Part shown: one piece after another, positions 9,878 to 22,353 of the stretch | How the letters are laid out: every line of letters starts with the position of its first letter | Position numbering within the stretch: the stretch's first letter is position 1 | Source: Candidatus Geothermocultor quzhuomuensis | GTDB lineage: Bacteria > Actinomycetota > Aquicultoria > Geothermocultorales > Geothermocultoraceae | DNA: 64,000 bases | Direction of reading: 5' to 3' | Assembly (NCBI GenBank): GCA_015711795.1 | Contig: JACVJC010000008.1 | Location: forward strand, 1 to 64,000 | Position numbers and translations under genes: made by a program | The notes under the pieces: generated by a model | The model's input: the letters and a program-made list of their open reading frames with translations, nothing else | Told to the model about the DNA's origin: nothing | Database searches by the model: none

Positions 9878-10310
9878 AGGGATTCTCTTTGAAACAGTCC
9901 GAGAGCTTGGACTCGAAAGCCTCGTAGTGGCTTCGATCTGGGAAGAAGTAGTGGGGAAAAAGATAGCTAGAAATTCATCGCCCCTTTTTTTTAAAAGAGG
10001 AACCCTTTACGTAGCTACCTCTAGCGCTACATGGAGCCAGGAGCTATCTTATAAATTGCCTGAAATTATTAAAAAAATTAACAAAAGGTTAAAAAATATT
10101 AAAATTAAGGAGATTAAACTTTTTTCGGCGGGCATTGAGTCTTCTCAAATAAAACTTAAAACGAGTGAAAATTACAGTTTAAACTCAAAAGAACGGAAGA
10201 AAGCTAAGGAGAAAAAAGCTTTTAGCAGAAATGTCTCTAAAGATTCAAAATCGAGTAAATTACCTAAGCACTTGATAAAGATTGACATCAAGGAAACCAA
10301 AGAAAAGTAG
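9864..10310 (+). CDS. DciA-like (DUF721) protein
   Basis: SIWEEVVGKKIARNSSPLFFKRGTLYVATSSATWSQELSYKLPEIIKKIN; located between recF and gyrB. Confidence 0.8.
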   Translation: MEDIKGILFETVRELGLESLVVASIWEEVVGKKIARNSSPLFFKRGTLYVATSSATWSQELSYKLPEIIKKINKRLKNIKIKEIKLFSAGIESSQIKLKTSENYSLNSKERKKAKEKKAFSRNVSKDSKSSKLPKHLIKIDIKETKEK

Positions 10311-10365
10311 AAACTTAGCTATTTTAAGTAGGAAAAAGGGAAGTGTCATAGTGAATATGGTATAA

Positions 10366-12312
<1,947 letters not shown>

Positions 12313-12381
12313 TTTTAAACCCAGAATTTTAAAAATTGCGCGTCAGGCCCTTTTTGTTTCAAGCTCTCAGAGGTGAAACTT

Positions 12382-14796
12382 ATGGACCAAATACCCCAGG
12401 AAGTTAAGGTTGTTGAAATTGAAGAGGAGATGAAAAAATCCTACATCGATTATGCCATGAGCGTAATTGTAGGAAGAGCTTTGCCAGATGCTCGTGACGG
12501 GCTTAAGCCAGTTCATCGCCGCATTCTTTATGCTATGTATGACATGGGCACTACACCTGACCGTCCATATAAAAAGTGTGCTCGTATTGTCGGTGAAGTT
12601 TTAGGCAAATATCACCCCCATGGTGATGTTGCGGTTTATGATACCTTAGTTAGAATGGCTCAGGATTTCTCTTCCCGTGAACCCTTAGTCGATGGGCATG
12701 GCAACTTTGGGTCTGTGGACGGAGATGCTCCAGCGGCAATGCGTTACACTGAAGCAAGGCTTTCCCCTCTAGCTATGGAACTTTTAAGAGATATTGATAA
12801 GGAAACAGTGGATTTTGTTTTTAATTTTGATGATACCCTAATGGAACCAGTAGTTTTACCAGCTCGTTTTCCTAATCTTTTGGTAAATGGCTCCGCGGGA
12901 ATCGCTGTTGGCATGGCAACCAATATTCCTCCTCACAATTTGGGTGAAGTTATCGATGGAGTGATTCTTTTAATCGACCAACCTGAAGCAACCTTAAAGG
13001 AAATTTTAAAGGTAATTAAAGGTCCTGATTTCCCTACTGGTGGAATTATTTTAGGAAGAAGAGGGATAAGAGAATCATATGAGAAAGGGCGAGGGACAAT
13101 TAGAGTTAGGGGAAAAGCTCAAATTGAGGAAACTAAGAGCGGGCGTGCTCAAATTGTTGTGACAGAACTTCCCTATCAGGTTAATAAAGCCCGATTAGCT
13201 GAGAAAATTGCTGAATTAGCCCGAGACAAAAAGATTGCCGAGATAAGTGATTTAAGGGATGAGTCGGACCGAACCGGTATGCGCTTAGTTATTGAATTGA
13301 AAAGGGATTGTGTCCCCCAAGTAGCTTTAAACAAACTCTTTAAGCATACTCAACTTGAGACTACTTATGGCATCAACTTTTTAGCCCTGGTTGATGGTAT
13401 TCCTCGAACACTTTCTTTAATCGAGCTACTCAAGGTCTACCTTAATCATCAGAAAGAGGTGATTAGACGGAGAACTCAATTTGAATTAACCAAAGCGAAA
13501 AAGAGGATCCATATTTTAGAAGGGCTCTTAGTTGCCTTAAGCCACCTTGATGAGGTTATTTCTTTAATTAAAAGCTCAAGAGAGGTAGCTGGAGCAAGAG
13601 AAAAGCTAATGGCTCGTTTTGGCCTTTCTGTAGAACAGGCACAGGCAATATTGGAAATGAGGCTCCAGAGATTAACACAGCTTGAGAGCAAAAAAATTCA
13701 AGAGGAACATGAGGAACTCTCTAAGCAAATAGTTTATTTAAAAGAGGTTTTAGCTAGCGAAGGGAAAATTTTGGGAATTATTAAGGAAGAATTGCTTGAG
13801 GTTAAAAAGAAATTTTCAAGTGAAAGACTGACCAAAATTACAGCCAGTTCAGTTGAGCTAGAGGCGGAAGATTTAATTGCTGAAGAAGATGTGATTATTA
13901 CCATTTCAGGCTCAGGTTATGTCAAGCGAATCCCCTTAACTGCTTATCGTCGTCAAGGACGTGGCGGCAAGGGAGTAATTGGAGCAACTCTTAAAGAAGG
14001 GGACTATGTTGCTCATCTTTTTATTGCTTCTACCCATGATTACCTTCTCCTTTTTTCTAATCAGGGGAAGGTATATCGCCTCAAGATATATGATCTTCCT
14101 TCAGGAAGCCGAACCTCTCGAGGTCAAGCTTTAATTAACTTAATTCCACTTGTCCCGGGAGAACAAATTGTGGCAGGGATTGCAATAAAATCTTTTGAGC
14201 AAGGCGGTTATTTGGCAATGACTACTAAAAAAGGAATGATTAAGAAGACAGCTCTTAAAGATTACCATACTTCTCGAAGAGACGGGATTTTAGCCATAGC
14301 TCTTCGAGAAAAAGACGAGTTAGTTGAGGTTAAATTAGTTTCAGGAGAAGATGAAGTTATCTTGGTTACTAAGAACGGACAATCCATTCGCTTTAATGAA
14401 AAGGAAGTTCGATCAATGGGTCGAGTTTCTTTAGGGGTTAAGGGCATGAGGCTTTCTCCCGATGATGAAGTTTTGGGGATGGTTGTTGTCCAAGAGGGAG
14501 GAGAGCTTTTAGCTGTAACGGAAAAGGGATTTGGCAAGAGAACTCCTTTTTCCTCTTTCCCCAAGCAAAGGCGGGGAGGAAAAGGGGTGAGGGCAATTAA
14601 GCTAACCCCAAAGCTAGGAAAAGTTGTGGGAGTGAAGGGAATTTCGGGAGAAGAAGAGCTTTTCGTTATTTCAACTGAAGGGCAGGTTATTAGGATTTCA
14701 ACTAAAGCTATCTCTCGGATGGGAAGGCATGCTCAAGGTGTTAAAATAATGAGGCTTAAAGAGAGTGATCAAGTTTCTGCTCTAGCTAAAGCTTAG
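12382..14796 (+). CDS. gyrA: DNA gyrase subunit A
   Basis: [33 protein letters not shown]; GyrA-box QRRGGKG; follows gyrB. Confidence 0.98.
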   Translation: MDQIPQEVKVVEIEEEMKKSYIDYAMSVIVGRALPDARDGLKPVHRRILYAMYDMGTTPDRPYKKCARIVGEVLGKYHPHGDVAVYDTLVRMAQDFSSREPLVDGHGNFGSVDGDAPAAMRYTEARLSPLAMELLRDIDKETVDFVFNFDDTLMEPVVLPARFPNLLVNGSAGIAVGMATNIPPHNLGEVIDGVILLIDQPEATLKEILKVIKGPDFPTGGIILGRRGIRESYEKGRGTIRVRGKAQIEETKSGRAQIVVTELPYQVNKARLAEKIAELARDKKIAEISDLRDESDRTGMRLVIELKRDCVPQVALNKLFKHTQLETTYGINFLALVDGIPRTLSLIELLKVYLNHQKEVIRRRTQFELTKAKKRIHILEGLLVALSHLDEVISLIKSSREVAGAREKLMARFGLSVEQAQAILEMRLQRLTQLESKKIQEEHEELSKQIVYLKEVLASEGKILGIIKEELLEVKKKFSSERLTKITASSVELEAEDLIAEEDVIITISGSGYVKRIPLTAYRRQGRGGKGVIGATLKEGDYVAHLFIASTHDYLLLFSNQGKVYRLKIYDLPSGSRTSRGQALINLIPLVPGEQIVAGIAIKSFEQGGYLAMTTKKGMIKKTALKDYHTSRRDGILAIALREKDELVEVKLVSGEDEVILVTKNGQSIRFNEKEVRSMGRVSLGVKGMRLSPDDEVLGMVVVQEGGELLAVTEKGFGKRTPFSSFPKQRRGGKGVRAIKLTPKLGKVVGVKGISGEEELFVISTEGQVIRISTKAISRMGRHAQGVKIMRLKESDQVSALAKA

Positions 14797-14900
14797 ACAA
14801 CTCGCGACTTTTAGCTTCTCGCTCATTTTTAAATTTTGAGCATTTGAAAATTAGATTTGTTTAAGGGTTTAGGCTTTTTAATAATTAATAAGGGCGGCTT

Positions 14901-15314
14901 ATGAAGAAATTTAAATATTTCAATCATACAGCTGATATTGGGCTCGAAGCCTATGGAGGGGAAACCAAAGAAGTTTTCGAAAATGCTGCCCGAGGCTTAT
15001 TTAATTTAATTGTTGAACCAGGGGAAGTTGAGTTAAAGGAAGAAGTTGAAGTAAGAGTAGAAGCTGGGGATATTGAAGCACTTCTTGTCGAGTGGCTTAA
15101 TGAGCTTCTTTATCTTTTTGAGACAAAAAAAATGGTTTTCAAGGATTTTCAAATTGAAGAAATTTCAGAAACCGCATTGAAAGCTAAGGCAAAAGGGGAG
15201 AAGGTTAAATCTAATCACGAGATAAAAACTCAAATAAAGGCTTGTACCTATCATCTTCTTAAAGTGGAGAAGAAAAATAAAACTTGGCACGCCAAGGTTA
15301 TTTTTGATGTATAA
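14901..15314 (+). CDS. Archease (RtcB cofactor)
   Basis: FNHTADIGLEAYGGETKEVFENAARGLFNLI...EWLNELLYLFETKKMVF; next to rtcB. Confidence 0.93.
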   Translation: MKKFKYFNHTADIGLEAYGGETKEVFENAARGLFNLIVEPGEVELKEEVEVRVEAGDIEALLVEWLNELLYLFETKKMVFKDFQIEEISETALKAKAKGEKVKSNHEIKTQIKACTYHLLKVEKKNKTWHAKVIFDV

Positions 15315-15519
15315 AATTAAGGAAAATAGGAGCTAGAAAAGCTGAGGGCCTAAAAGCAAAAAGAAAGAGATTTGACTTGAGCACTAAATTTTCCAAATCT
15401 AGGAAATAGGATTGATAGTTTTACGAGCAATAAACTTAACTTGTTGAAAATTAAGCTTAGGTTATAATTGATGGTAATATTTGAAGCCATATTGCATAAG
15501 AAAGATTGGGGGAAGCACA

Positions 15520-16971
15520 ATGGCAATACCGGATTATTTAGAAAAAATCGGGCCTTTTACTTATAGAATTGCCAAGAGCCATCACTCTGGCATGAGGGTT
15601 GATGGCGTTGTCTATGCTGATGAGAGATTGATTGAGCAAGCTGATAGAGATAAAGCTTTGGAGCAAGTTGTTAATGTTGCCTTCTTGCCTGGGATAGTCA
15701 AGGCTTCCTATGCTATGCCTGACATTCATTGGGGTTACGGCTTTCCTATCGGTGGAGTTGCCGCTACAAGCCTAAAAGATGGTGTTATTTCCCCGGGAGG
15801 AGTTGGTTTTGACATTAGTTGCGGCGTTAGGCTGATGAGAACCAATTTAACTGTATCGGAAGTTCAGCCTTATTTTAACTTGCTAATGCAGGAGCTTGCT
15901 CGAAACATTCCCAAAGGGGTTGGGAGCAGAGGAAAGATTAAAGTTGGACACCGCGAGATGGAAAAGCTAATGACTGAAGGGGTTGAGTGGGCTGTTAGAG
16001 CTGGTTATGGCTGGCCAGAAGACCTCGATTTTATTGAGGAAAGAGGTTGCCTAAAAGGAGCTAATCCTGAAAAGGTTACACCTCGAGCCTTTGAGAGAGG
16101 CAAGGACCAGCCAGGAACTCTTGGTGCCGGAAATCACTTTATCGAAATTCAAGAAGTTGTTGAGACCTACGATGAAAAGATTGCCAATGTTTTAGGGTTG
16201 TTCCGGAAACAAATAGTTGTAATGGTTCATTCAGGCTCAAGAGGAGTTGGTCACCAAATTTGTACTGATTATTTAAAGGTAATGGACCAAGCTGTTAGGA
16301 AATATGGTTTTTCTTTGCCTGATCGCCAACTTGCCTGTGCCCCAATTAATTCACCAGAGGGGAAAGATTATTTTGCTGCTATGGCTTGTGCTGTTAACTA
16401 TGCTTTAACTAACCGTCACTGCCTTTCCCATTGGATTCGAGAATCTTTTGAAAAAACTTTTAAAAAGAGCGCCTCTTCTTTAGGCTTGCATTTGGTTTAC
16501 GATGTTTCCCATAATATTGCCAAAATTGAGGAGCATCAAGTTAATGGGGAGAGGGTAACTCTTTGTGTCCATCGGAAGGGAGCAACCAGAGCTTTTGGGC
16601 CTGGCCACCCTGACCTTCCTGAAAAGTATCGAGAGGTAGGTCAACCAGTCATTATCCCTGGGGATATGGGAACTGCTTCGTACGTTTTGGTTGGAACAGA
16701 GCGGGGTGAGAAGGAGGCTTTCGCTTCAACTTGTCATGGTGCTGGTAGAGTAATGAGCAGAAGTCAAGCTAAGAGGCAAATTAGGGGTGATGTTTTGAAG
16801 AGGGAACTCGAGAGCAAAGGGATAGTTATTATGGCTGGTCACATGGCTCTTTTAGCTGAAGAGGCTCCAGATGCTTATAAGGATGTTAGTCAAGTGGTTG
16901 ATGTTTGTGAGGGAGCCGGCCTTTCTAAGAAAGTGGCAAAAATGCGCCCGCTAGGTGTTTTAAAGGGATAA
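15520..16971 (+). CDS. rtcB: RNA-splicing ligase RtcB
   Basis: MPDIHWGYGFPIGGVAAT, GVGFDISCGVRLMRT, GAGNHFIEIQ, HGAGRVMSRSQAKRQ. Confidence 0.97.
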   Translation: MAIPDYLEKIGPFTYRIAKSHHSGMRVDGVVYADERLIEQADRDKALEQVVNVAFLPGIVKASYAMPDIHWGYGFPIGGVAATSLKDGVISPGGVGFDISCGVRLMRTNLTVSEVQPYFNLLMQELARNIPKGVGSRGKIKVGHREMEKLMTEGVEWAVRAGYGWPEDLDFIEERGCLKGANPEKVTPRAFERGKDQPGTLGAGNHFIEIQEVVETYDEKIANVLGLFRKQIVVMVHSGSRGVGHQICTDYLKVMDQAVRKYGFSLPDRQLACAPINSPEGKDYFAAMACAVNYALTNRHCLSHWIRESFEKTFKKSASSLGLHLVYDVSHNIAKIEEHQVNGERVTLCVHRKGATRAFGPGHPDLPEKYREVGQPVIIPGDMGTASYVLVGTERGEKEAFASTCHGAGRVMSRSQAKRQIRGDVLKRELESKGIVIMAGHMALLAEEAPDAYKDVSQVVDVCEGAGLSKKVAKMRPLGVLKG

Positions 16972-16977
16972 AAGCTT

Positions 16978-17259
16978 TTGATTTTGGGGAAAGGAGGGAT
17001 TAAGGTGCCTGAGAAAGAAGTAGGCCGAGTTTCGCATTACTTTTCCAAAATTAGTGTTGCTGCTGTAGACCTCACTGATACATTAGCGGTAGGTGACAAA
17101 ATTCACATCAAGGGACATACTACTGATTTTGAGCAAATAGTTGAATCGATGCAAATTGAGCACGAAAATGTAGTAAAAGCAACTAAGGGTCAATCAGTTG
17201 GGATTAAAGTGAAAGACCATGTTAGAGAGCATGATACTGTTTATAAAGTTACTGAATAG
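16978..17259 (+). CDS. Translation elongation factor-like small protein (EF-Tu domain 2-like)
   Basis: EVGRVSHYFSKISVAAVDLTDTLAVGDKIHIKGHTTDFEQIVESMQIEHENVVKATKGQSVGIKV. Confidence 0.75.
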   Translation: MILGKGGIKVPEKEVGRVSHYFSKISVAAVDLTDTLAVGDKIHIKGHTTDFEQIVESMQIEHENVVKATKGQSVGIKVKDHVREHDTVYKVTE

Positions 17260-17344
17260 AAAAGAACATATTGCTTAGCTAACTGGTTAGCAATTTAGCA
17301 AGCAAGTATCAGCGATAACTTTCATCCCTCTAAAAAGGTGAGAA

Positions 17345-17854
17345 ATGCATAGCAAGAGAGACAAGTACATTTTTTGGATCTGTTTTCTTTTTTTAGTTTG
17401 CTTGTTGCTTTTTTCTCCAAGGGGTTGCTCCTCCTTTAAAGCTGCCGTTGGCCCTGAAATGACGGGCAGTTCCCTTTTTGAAATTCAAGTTGACCCCTCT
17501 TATTTCCAAAAGACAAAAATTATTCCAGTTGGACAAATTGGCTCAGAATCTTTCCAAAAGAGAGACTATCTTTTTGTCGCTTTTTACGAGCAGTCCCTAA
17601 AGGTTGATCTTTCCATTATCCCTCGGACCTCTGCTCCCTTTTCTGTTGCAGTAACGGCTCCAGGTTCTATTGTTTCGACAAATTGTGATCGAGTTGAAAG
17701 GCATACGGCTGTTTGGACAGTTTACGCAGGGAAATCGTACGAGATGAAGGTGACAACAAGGGAAATTCGCTGGCACTTAATTGTTTTAACTATCTTAGCT
17801 ATTACCTTTTTGATTTATCTTTATCCCTATAGGGAAAAGCAGTCTGCGCTTTAA
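17345..17854 (+). CDS. Hypothetical membrane protein with N- and C-terminal TM helices
   Basis: ORF with RBS gtgag; hydrophobic FWICFLFLVCLLLF and WHLIVLTILAITFLIYLY. Confidence 0.6.
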   Translation: MHSKRDKYIFWICFLFLVCLLLFSPRGCSSFKAAVGPEMTGSSLFEIQVDPSYFQKTKIIPVGQIGSESFQKRDYLFVAFYEQSLKVDLSIIPRTSAPFSVAVTAPGSIVSTNCDRVERHTAVWTVYAGKSYEMKVTTREIRWHLIVLTILAITFLIYLYPYREKQSAL

Positions 17855-17982
17855 ACTTTTATTCCAGCTGACCTGATTTTTGGGTTTTAGTAAATCTTTA
17901 TCTTTGGCGAAGAGGAGTTTTTGGCTATAATCTTTGAAATTAGAAAAATTTATCAATTAGTTATTGTATTAAAGGTGGGTGT

Positions 17983-18873
17983 TTGGTGGAAAAGAAAAAG
18001 CCTATTCTTCTTTTAATTCTCGGGACTCTCTTGTTACTAGGTTGTGGTTCTCAAATTGGGCAGGCTGACAAATTTTTGGACAGGGCTTTGAGTCATCGGG
18101 CTAAGGCAGAGAGAATCACTTCTCAACTTAAGAAATTACCCACTCTTCCTGAAACTTTGGATGAGACGGGTATTGCTCAACTTGAATCAAAAATTACTGA
18201 AGCCCAGAGCAAGATTGCTGAAGCTGAAGCTGAAATGGAGCTAGCTATGTCTAACTTGAAAAAGATTGAGAAACTTAAGGTTCCTCCCTGGCGGAAGAAA
18301 CACGCTACTCTTCTCTACCAGTCCTATGAGACAAGGGAAAGAGCTTACTTGGTTACCCAAAAGATTCTAAATAAGGTGGAGGAAATAACAGAAACTCTTT
18401 ATCCTCTTGCCGAAGGCTTAATTAAGTTTAAAAATGCCCTTTCTTCCCTGGAAGCAATAAGTAAAGCCGTTAAAGCAAAGAATTGGAAAGGAGCTAAGGA
18501 AAAGGCTAGTGAAAGCAACAGATGGTTGAACGATGTAGCAAGAAATATTTCAACCGTTAACGAGGAGGTAAAATCTGAGAAGTTTGATCTCCTTCTTGGA
18601 CAAGTTTATAAAGTTCAAGAGGTGGTCAAGCTACTTTGGGATTTAGCGGATGCCTTTGAAAGAAATGACCGGACAAAGCTTAACCAACTAATTCCTAAGA
18701 TAGACAAGCTCTCCAAAGAAATCTCTGAAATGAAGCCAGTCAAAGCGAGCAAGGAAGTGGCTGATTGGATAGAGAAACAAATTAACCCCTTCATAAAGAA
18801 AGCTCAGAACTATTTAAAGAAAGCTAATTTTCAGGAAAGGAAAGCGGAGGAACTTTACGACAAAAACATTTAA
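17983..18873 (+). CDS. Coiled-coil lipoprotein
   Basis: Signal/lipobox LLLILGTLLLLGCGS; long amphipathic helices. Confidence 0.65.
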   Translation: MVEKKKPILLLILGTLLLLGCGSQIGQADKFLDRALSHRAKAERITSQLKKLPTLPETLDETGIAQLESKITEAQSKIAEAEAEMELAMSNLKKIEKLKVPPWRKKHATLLYQSYETRERAYLVTQKILNKVEEITETLYPLAEGLIKFKNALSSLEAISKAVKAKNWKGAKEKASESNRWLNDVARNISTVNEEVKSEKFDLLLGQVYKVQEVVKLLWDLADAFERNDRTKLNQLIPKIDKLSKEISEMKPVKASKEVADWIEKQINPFIKKAQNYLKKANFQERKAEELYDKNI

Positions 18874-19029
18874 TGCCCAGCGAAGGAAAGATAGGGGGTA
18901 ACTTTCTTTAAAGGGGAAATAACTGGAGGACATTTATCTCCACATAGAGAAAAAGATGATTTGAAGAAATGTGACTGCTAAGAGTAAAATATTTACAATT
19001 TAAAGGCAGGTTCAATTTAAGGGGAAATT

Positions 19030-20586
19030 GTGTCACTTGAAATAACCGTTTTTGATGGAGCTAATTGTATTGGTGGATCGAAGATATATTTGCTAACTGA
19101 TGGTGTTGGTGTATTTTTTGACTTCGGAATTAACTTTAAAAAATACGGGCTTTATTTTGAGGAATTTTTAAAACCGCGCTCGGCACGGGGGATTTATGAC
19201 TACCTTGCGCTTAAGGTTATCCCTCCGCTTGAAGAAATTTATCGCAAGGACCTTTTCCCCGCTGATTTGAAAATCAAATTTGACTTGAAGCTAAGGGTTG
19301 ATGCTATTTTTTTAAGTCATGCTCATTTGGACCATAGTGGAAACATTGGGCTGCTTGACACTTGTATTCCTGTTTGCTCTTCTTCGATGACGGCGGTTAT
19401 TGCTAAGGCGATTCAAGATAGTGGAGGAAGTGCGGGTTTTGAGGGTGATGTGGCTTATGTTTCGCCGAGAGGGCAGCTTGAAAAGAATCCAATAGCAATT
19501 GGTGCCTTAAAAGGCGCCAATTGCCAAAGTCGCCAGTTTTACTTAATTGATGATCCTCAAAACTTAATTAGCTTAAATAATTTCTGGCAGAAACCTTTTA
19601 GCTCAAAGAAACTTGATTCGTTACCACTGAGAAAAGCTGAGGGTAAAATCCACAACTTAAAAATTAAAGCTTTTCCAGTTGACCACTCCATCTTTGGAGC
19701 GACTTGCTTTGCTCTTGAAACTTCGGCAGGCTGGATTGGATACAGCGGGGACTTTCGCCTCCATGGCGCTAGGGGTGACCTTACCCTTCGTTGCATTGAG
19801 GAACTGCAGAAGCTTAACCTTAATGCCTTTATTGTTGAAGGAACAAACATTCAAGGGAGGAAAAAAAGCGGAGAAGATGAGGTTTATGCCAATTGTCTTA
19901 AAGAAGCCAAAAAGGCCTCAGGTAAGCTTATTATTGCTGATTTTGGACCTCGTAACATCGAGCGGCTGCTTGTCTTTCTTAAAATTGCCGAAGAAAGTAG
20001 GCGAAAGTTAGTCATCACTGCCAAAGATGCTTTCTTGCTTTATGCTATGAGATTAGCTGATAAAGAAATTCCAGATATTCTTACTGACAAACACCTTTAT
20101 ATCTTTGATGAGATAAAAGTTTCTCCCAATCTTTGGGAGCGCAACTTTATTCGAGTTGAATATCAGGATAAGTATCTTCAAGCCTCTGAAATTCAAAAAA
20201 ACCAGGGCGATTTTATCCTAGCCTTTAGCTTTTGGGACCTGAAGCACCTTTTGGACATAATGCCTGAGGGGGGAATTTACATTTACTCAACCAGCGAAGC
20301 CTTTACCGAAGAACAGGAAGTAGACATCCAGAGACTTAAAAATTGGCTCGATTTCTTTGGGATAAAAACTGTTGGTTTTGAGATAAGTGGGAATGAAATT
20401 ACATTCTTGCCAGGCTTTCATGCCTCCGGTCACATCTCAGGCGAGGAACTAGTAGAAGTAATTCAGGAAATCAAACCCAAAACTGTCATTCCAGTTCACA
20501 CTGAACACCCTGAAGTTTTTCAGGAGAAACTAGGGAGCGACTTTAAAGTCATCCTTCCCCGAGAGGCAATCCCCATTTTGCTTTAA
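19030..20586 (+). CDS. MBL-fold metallo-hydrolase, RNase J-like (beta-CASP)
   Basis: FLSHAHLDHSGN, GWIGYSGDFRLHG, C-terminal FHASGHISGEELVEVIQEIKPKTVIPVHTEHPE. Confidence 0.82.
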   Translation: MSLEITVFDGANCIGGSKIYLLTDGVGVFFDFGINFKKYGLYFEEFLKPRSARGIYDYLALKVIPPLEEIYRKDLFPADLKIKFDLKLRVDAIFLSHAHLDHSGNIGLLDTCIPVCSSSMTAVIAKAIQDSGGSAGFEGDVAYVSPRGQLEKNPIAIGALKGANCQSRQFYLIDDPQNLISLNNFWQKPFSSKKLDSLPLRKAEGKIHNLKIKAFPVDHSIFGATCFALETSAGWIGYSGDFRLHGARGDLTLRCIEELQKLNLNAFIVEGTNIQGRKKSGEDEVYANCLKEAKKASGKLIIADFGPRNIERLLVFLKIAEESRRKLVITAKDAFLLYAMRLADKEIPDILTDKHLYIFDEIKVSPNLWERNFIRVEYQDKYLQASEIQKNQGDFILAFSFWDLKHLLDIMPEGGIYIYSTSEAFTEEQEVDIQRLKNWLDFFGIKTVGFEISGNEITFLPGFHASGHISGEELVEVIQEIKPKTVIPVHTEHPEVFQEKLGSDFKVILPREAIPILL

Positions 20587-20677
20587 AAAACTGAGTTACG
20601 CCACTCTCTTAACTCCTTGTTGTTCCTTAAATTACCTTTTTAGGTTCTCACCATTTAAGAAATGTGTCTTTGTGTGT

Positions 20678-21028
20678 TTATTTATTCCATTGCTGGAGTG
20701 AAAGGAGATAGGAGCGCAATTCGTGGACTTCCTTGTGGCTTATCTTGTCTTCGAAGGAGGGCATTGCTTTCCTGCCCTTTAGAATAGTTTCTTCAACCAA
20801 GCCGCCCTCTTCATTTTTTTCCAAATCTTCCTTGATTTTTGGCGAGATAAGAGAGGGACCTATTTTTCCTTGAGCTTTTTCTCCGTGACAGGGAAGACAG
20901 TTTTTGGCAAATAATTCTTTGCCCTTTTTTACTTTCGCTTGCTCCAAAGTTGACTGCGGCTCAGCTAAACATCCGATTAGCGAAAGCATTAACCCAAGTA
21001 GCCCCAGAGCTAAGAGAACTTTTTTCAT
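20678..21028 (-). CDS. Mono-heme cytochrome c lipoprotein
   Basis: Lipobox LSLIGC; heme motif CLPCHGEKAQG; distal Met MPSFEDKISHKEVHELRSYLLSL. Confidence 0.85.
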   Translation of the reverse strand: MKKVLLALGLLGLMLSLIGCLAEPQSTLEQAKVKKGKELFAKNCLPCHGEKAQGKIGPSLISPKIKEDLEKNEEGGLVEETILKGRKAMPSFEDKISHKEVHELRSYLLSLQQWNK

Positions 21029-21141
21029 TTCCACTGTTCCAATTTTAAAACAGAGGAAAAAGCTATACAACTCGTTGTGCTCTTAACCGTTTAAGTCAAT
21101 ATTGCCAAATATAATCAATTGTTATAAAGTAAAACAAAGAG

Positions 21142-21444
21142 TTGAGAAAGGTAGTAAATCGAGTGACAACGGATGTTTTTGGTTTAGAAGATGGAGCTAA
21201 GCTCTTTTGGGTAAATCGCTGGACTATTTACCGTTTGGTCAAAGAGGGAAAGATACCTCCTTTTAAAGTTGGTATTCAGTGGCGGTTTAAAAGGGATGCT
21301 TTAGAGCGCTGGATGGACCGTCAGTCGAACTTGGAACAAAGGTTTGAAAAACTTCTTGAAGGGTTGCGGGAGGACGAAAAGAGAGAAGGCTTAACCGAAA
21401 AAGATATCGCAGAGCGGTTAGAGAAATACGAGGTCGGTAAATGA
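21142..21444 (+). CDS. Excisionase-type helix-turn-helix protein (probable antitoxin)
   Basis: VNRWTIYRLVKEGKIPPFKVGIQWRFKRDALERWM; stop overlaps start of PIN-domain gene. Confidence 0.75.
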   Translation: MRKVVNRVTTDVFGLEDGAKLFWVNRWTIYRLVKEGKIPPFKVGIQWRFKRDALERWMDRQSNLEQRFEKLLEGLREDEKREGLTEKDIAERLEKYEVGK

Positions 21445-21847
21445 TTCGAACCGTTCTAGATACTAATGTTTTTCTTTCTGGTCTTAAAATTGCCGATAGC
21501 AAACCAGCTCAGCTTATCGATTTCTGGCGTGAAGGAAAATTCGACTTAATTCTCTCTGATGAAATTATTGACGAATATACGGCTGTGCTTAGTAGGCCTC
21601 ACTTAAAAGTTTCTCTGCCTGATATTTTTGAGATTATTTATTATCTTTATCTAAAAGTCCAGTTTGTTGAACTAAAGAAAAAGCTCAAGGTTGTCACGAA
21701 GGACCTTTCTGATAACATCTTTCTCGAACGTACCTCAGAAGAAAAGCCAACTATATTGTCTCTGGTGATAGCCATCTTTTAGCGTTAAAAGGGTTTGAAG
21801 AGATAAAAATTGTTACCGTTTCTGACTTTCTCGACCTGCTTTCCTGA
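21441..21847 (+). pseudogene. PIN-domain toxin, frameshifted
   Basis: MIRTVLDTNVFLSGL...DEYTAVLSRP then frame change near 21725-21750; homologous tail NYIVSGDSHLLALKGFEEIKIVTVSDFLDLLS read in another frame. Confidence 0.8.
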
Positions 21848-21939
21848 AAGCCTTATTAAAGGGCTGGTACTTAGGGCTAAGGAGGCTATTTGTTATAATA
21901 GCTTTACTTTTTAAAGCTAGCATTTAAAAGAGGGCGACG

Positions 21940-22353
21940 ATGGAGATAAAAATTGGTCTTAATGAGGAACAAAAGGAAAAGGTTTTGGAAAGATTAAAGG
22001 GCTATCTTCAAAAAAAGCCCAATGTTTTATTTGCTTATATTTTTGGCTCTTTTATTAAAAGTCAGCGCTTTGAAGATTTAGATTTGGCACTTTACCTTAG
22101 AGACGGTGGAGGAAGAAAAGCTCTTGAATTGGAAAGGGAGCTTGAGGAGGTTCTCCATTTGCCGGTAGAGATAAGTTTATTGAACCAAGCACCTCTTTCT
22201 TTTGCTTTCCGCATAGTGAAAGAAGGAAGGCTAATTTTTGTAAGAGACGACAAAGCTCGATGCGATTTTGAAGAAAAAACAAGAGTTCTTTATTTCGATT
22301 TTCTTCCTTTTTACCAGCGTTATTATAAGGAGGTTGTTCTTGGCCAAGATTGA
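21940..22353 (+). CDS. MNT-type nucleotidyltransferase (type VII antitoxin, MntA-like)
   Basis: AYIFGSFIKSQRFEDLDLALYL (GSx..DxD). Confidence 0.85.
   Translation: MEIKIGLNEEQKEKVLERLKGYLQKKPNVLFAYIFGSFIKSQRFEDLDLALYLRDGGGRKALELERELEEVLHLPVEISLLNQAPLSFAFRIVKEGRLIFVRDDKARCDFEEKTRVLYFDFLPFYQRYYKEVVLGQD

Noticed and set aside
14262-14564. 100-aa minus-strand ORF
   Set aside because: Antisense shadow of gyrA
19557-20011. Alternative-frame ORFs inside the MBL hydrolase (19557-19850 -, 19679-20011 +)
   Set aside because: Overlap a conserved hydrolase frame; no independent support
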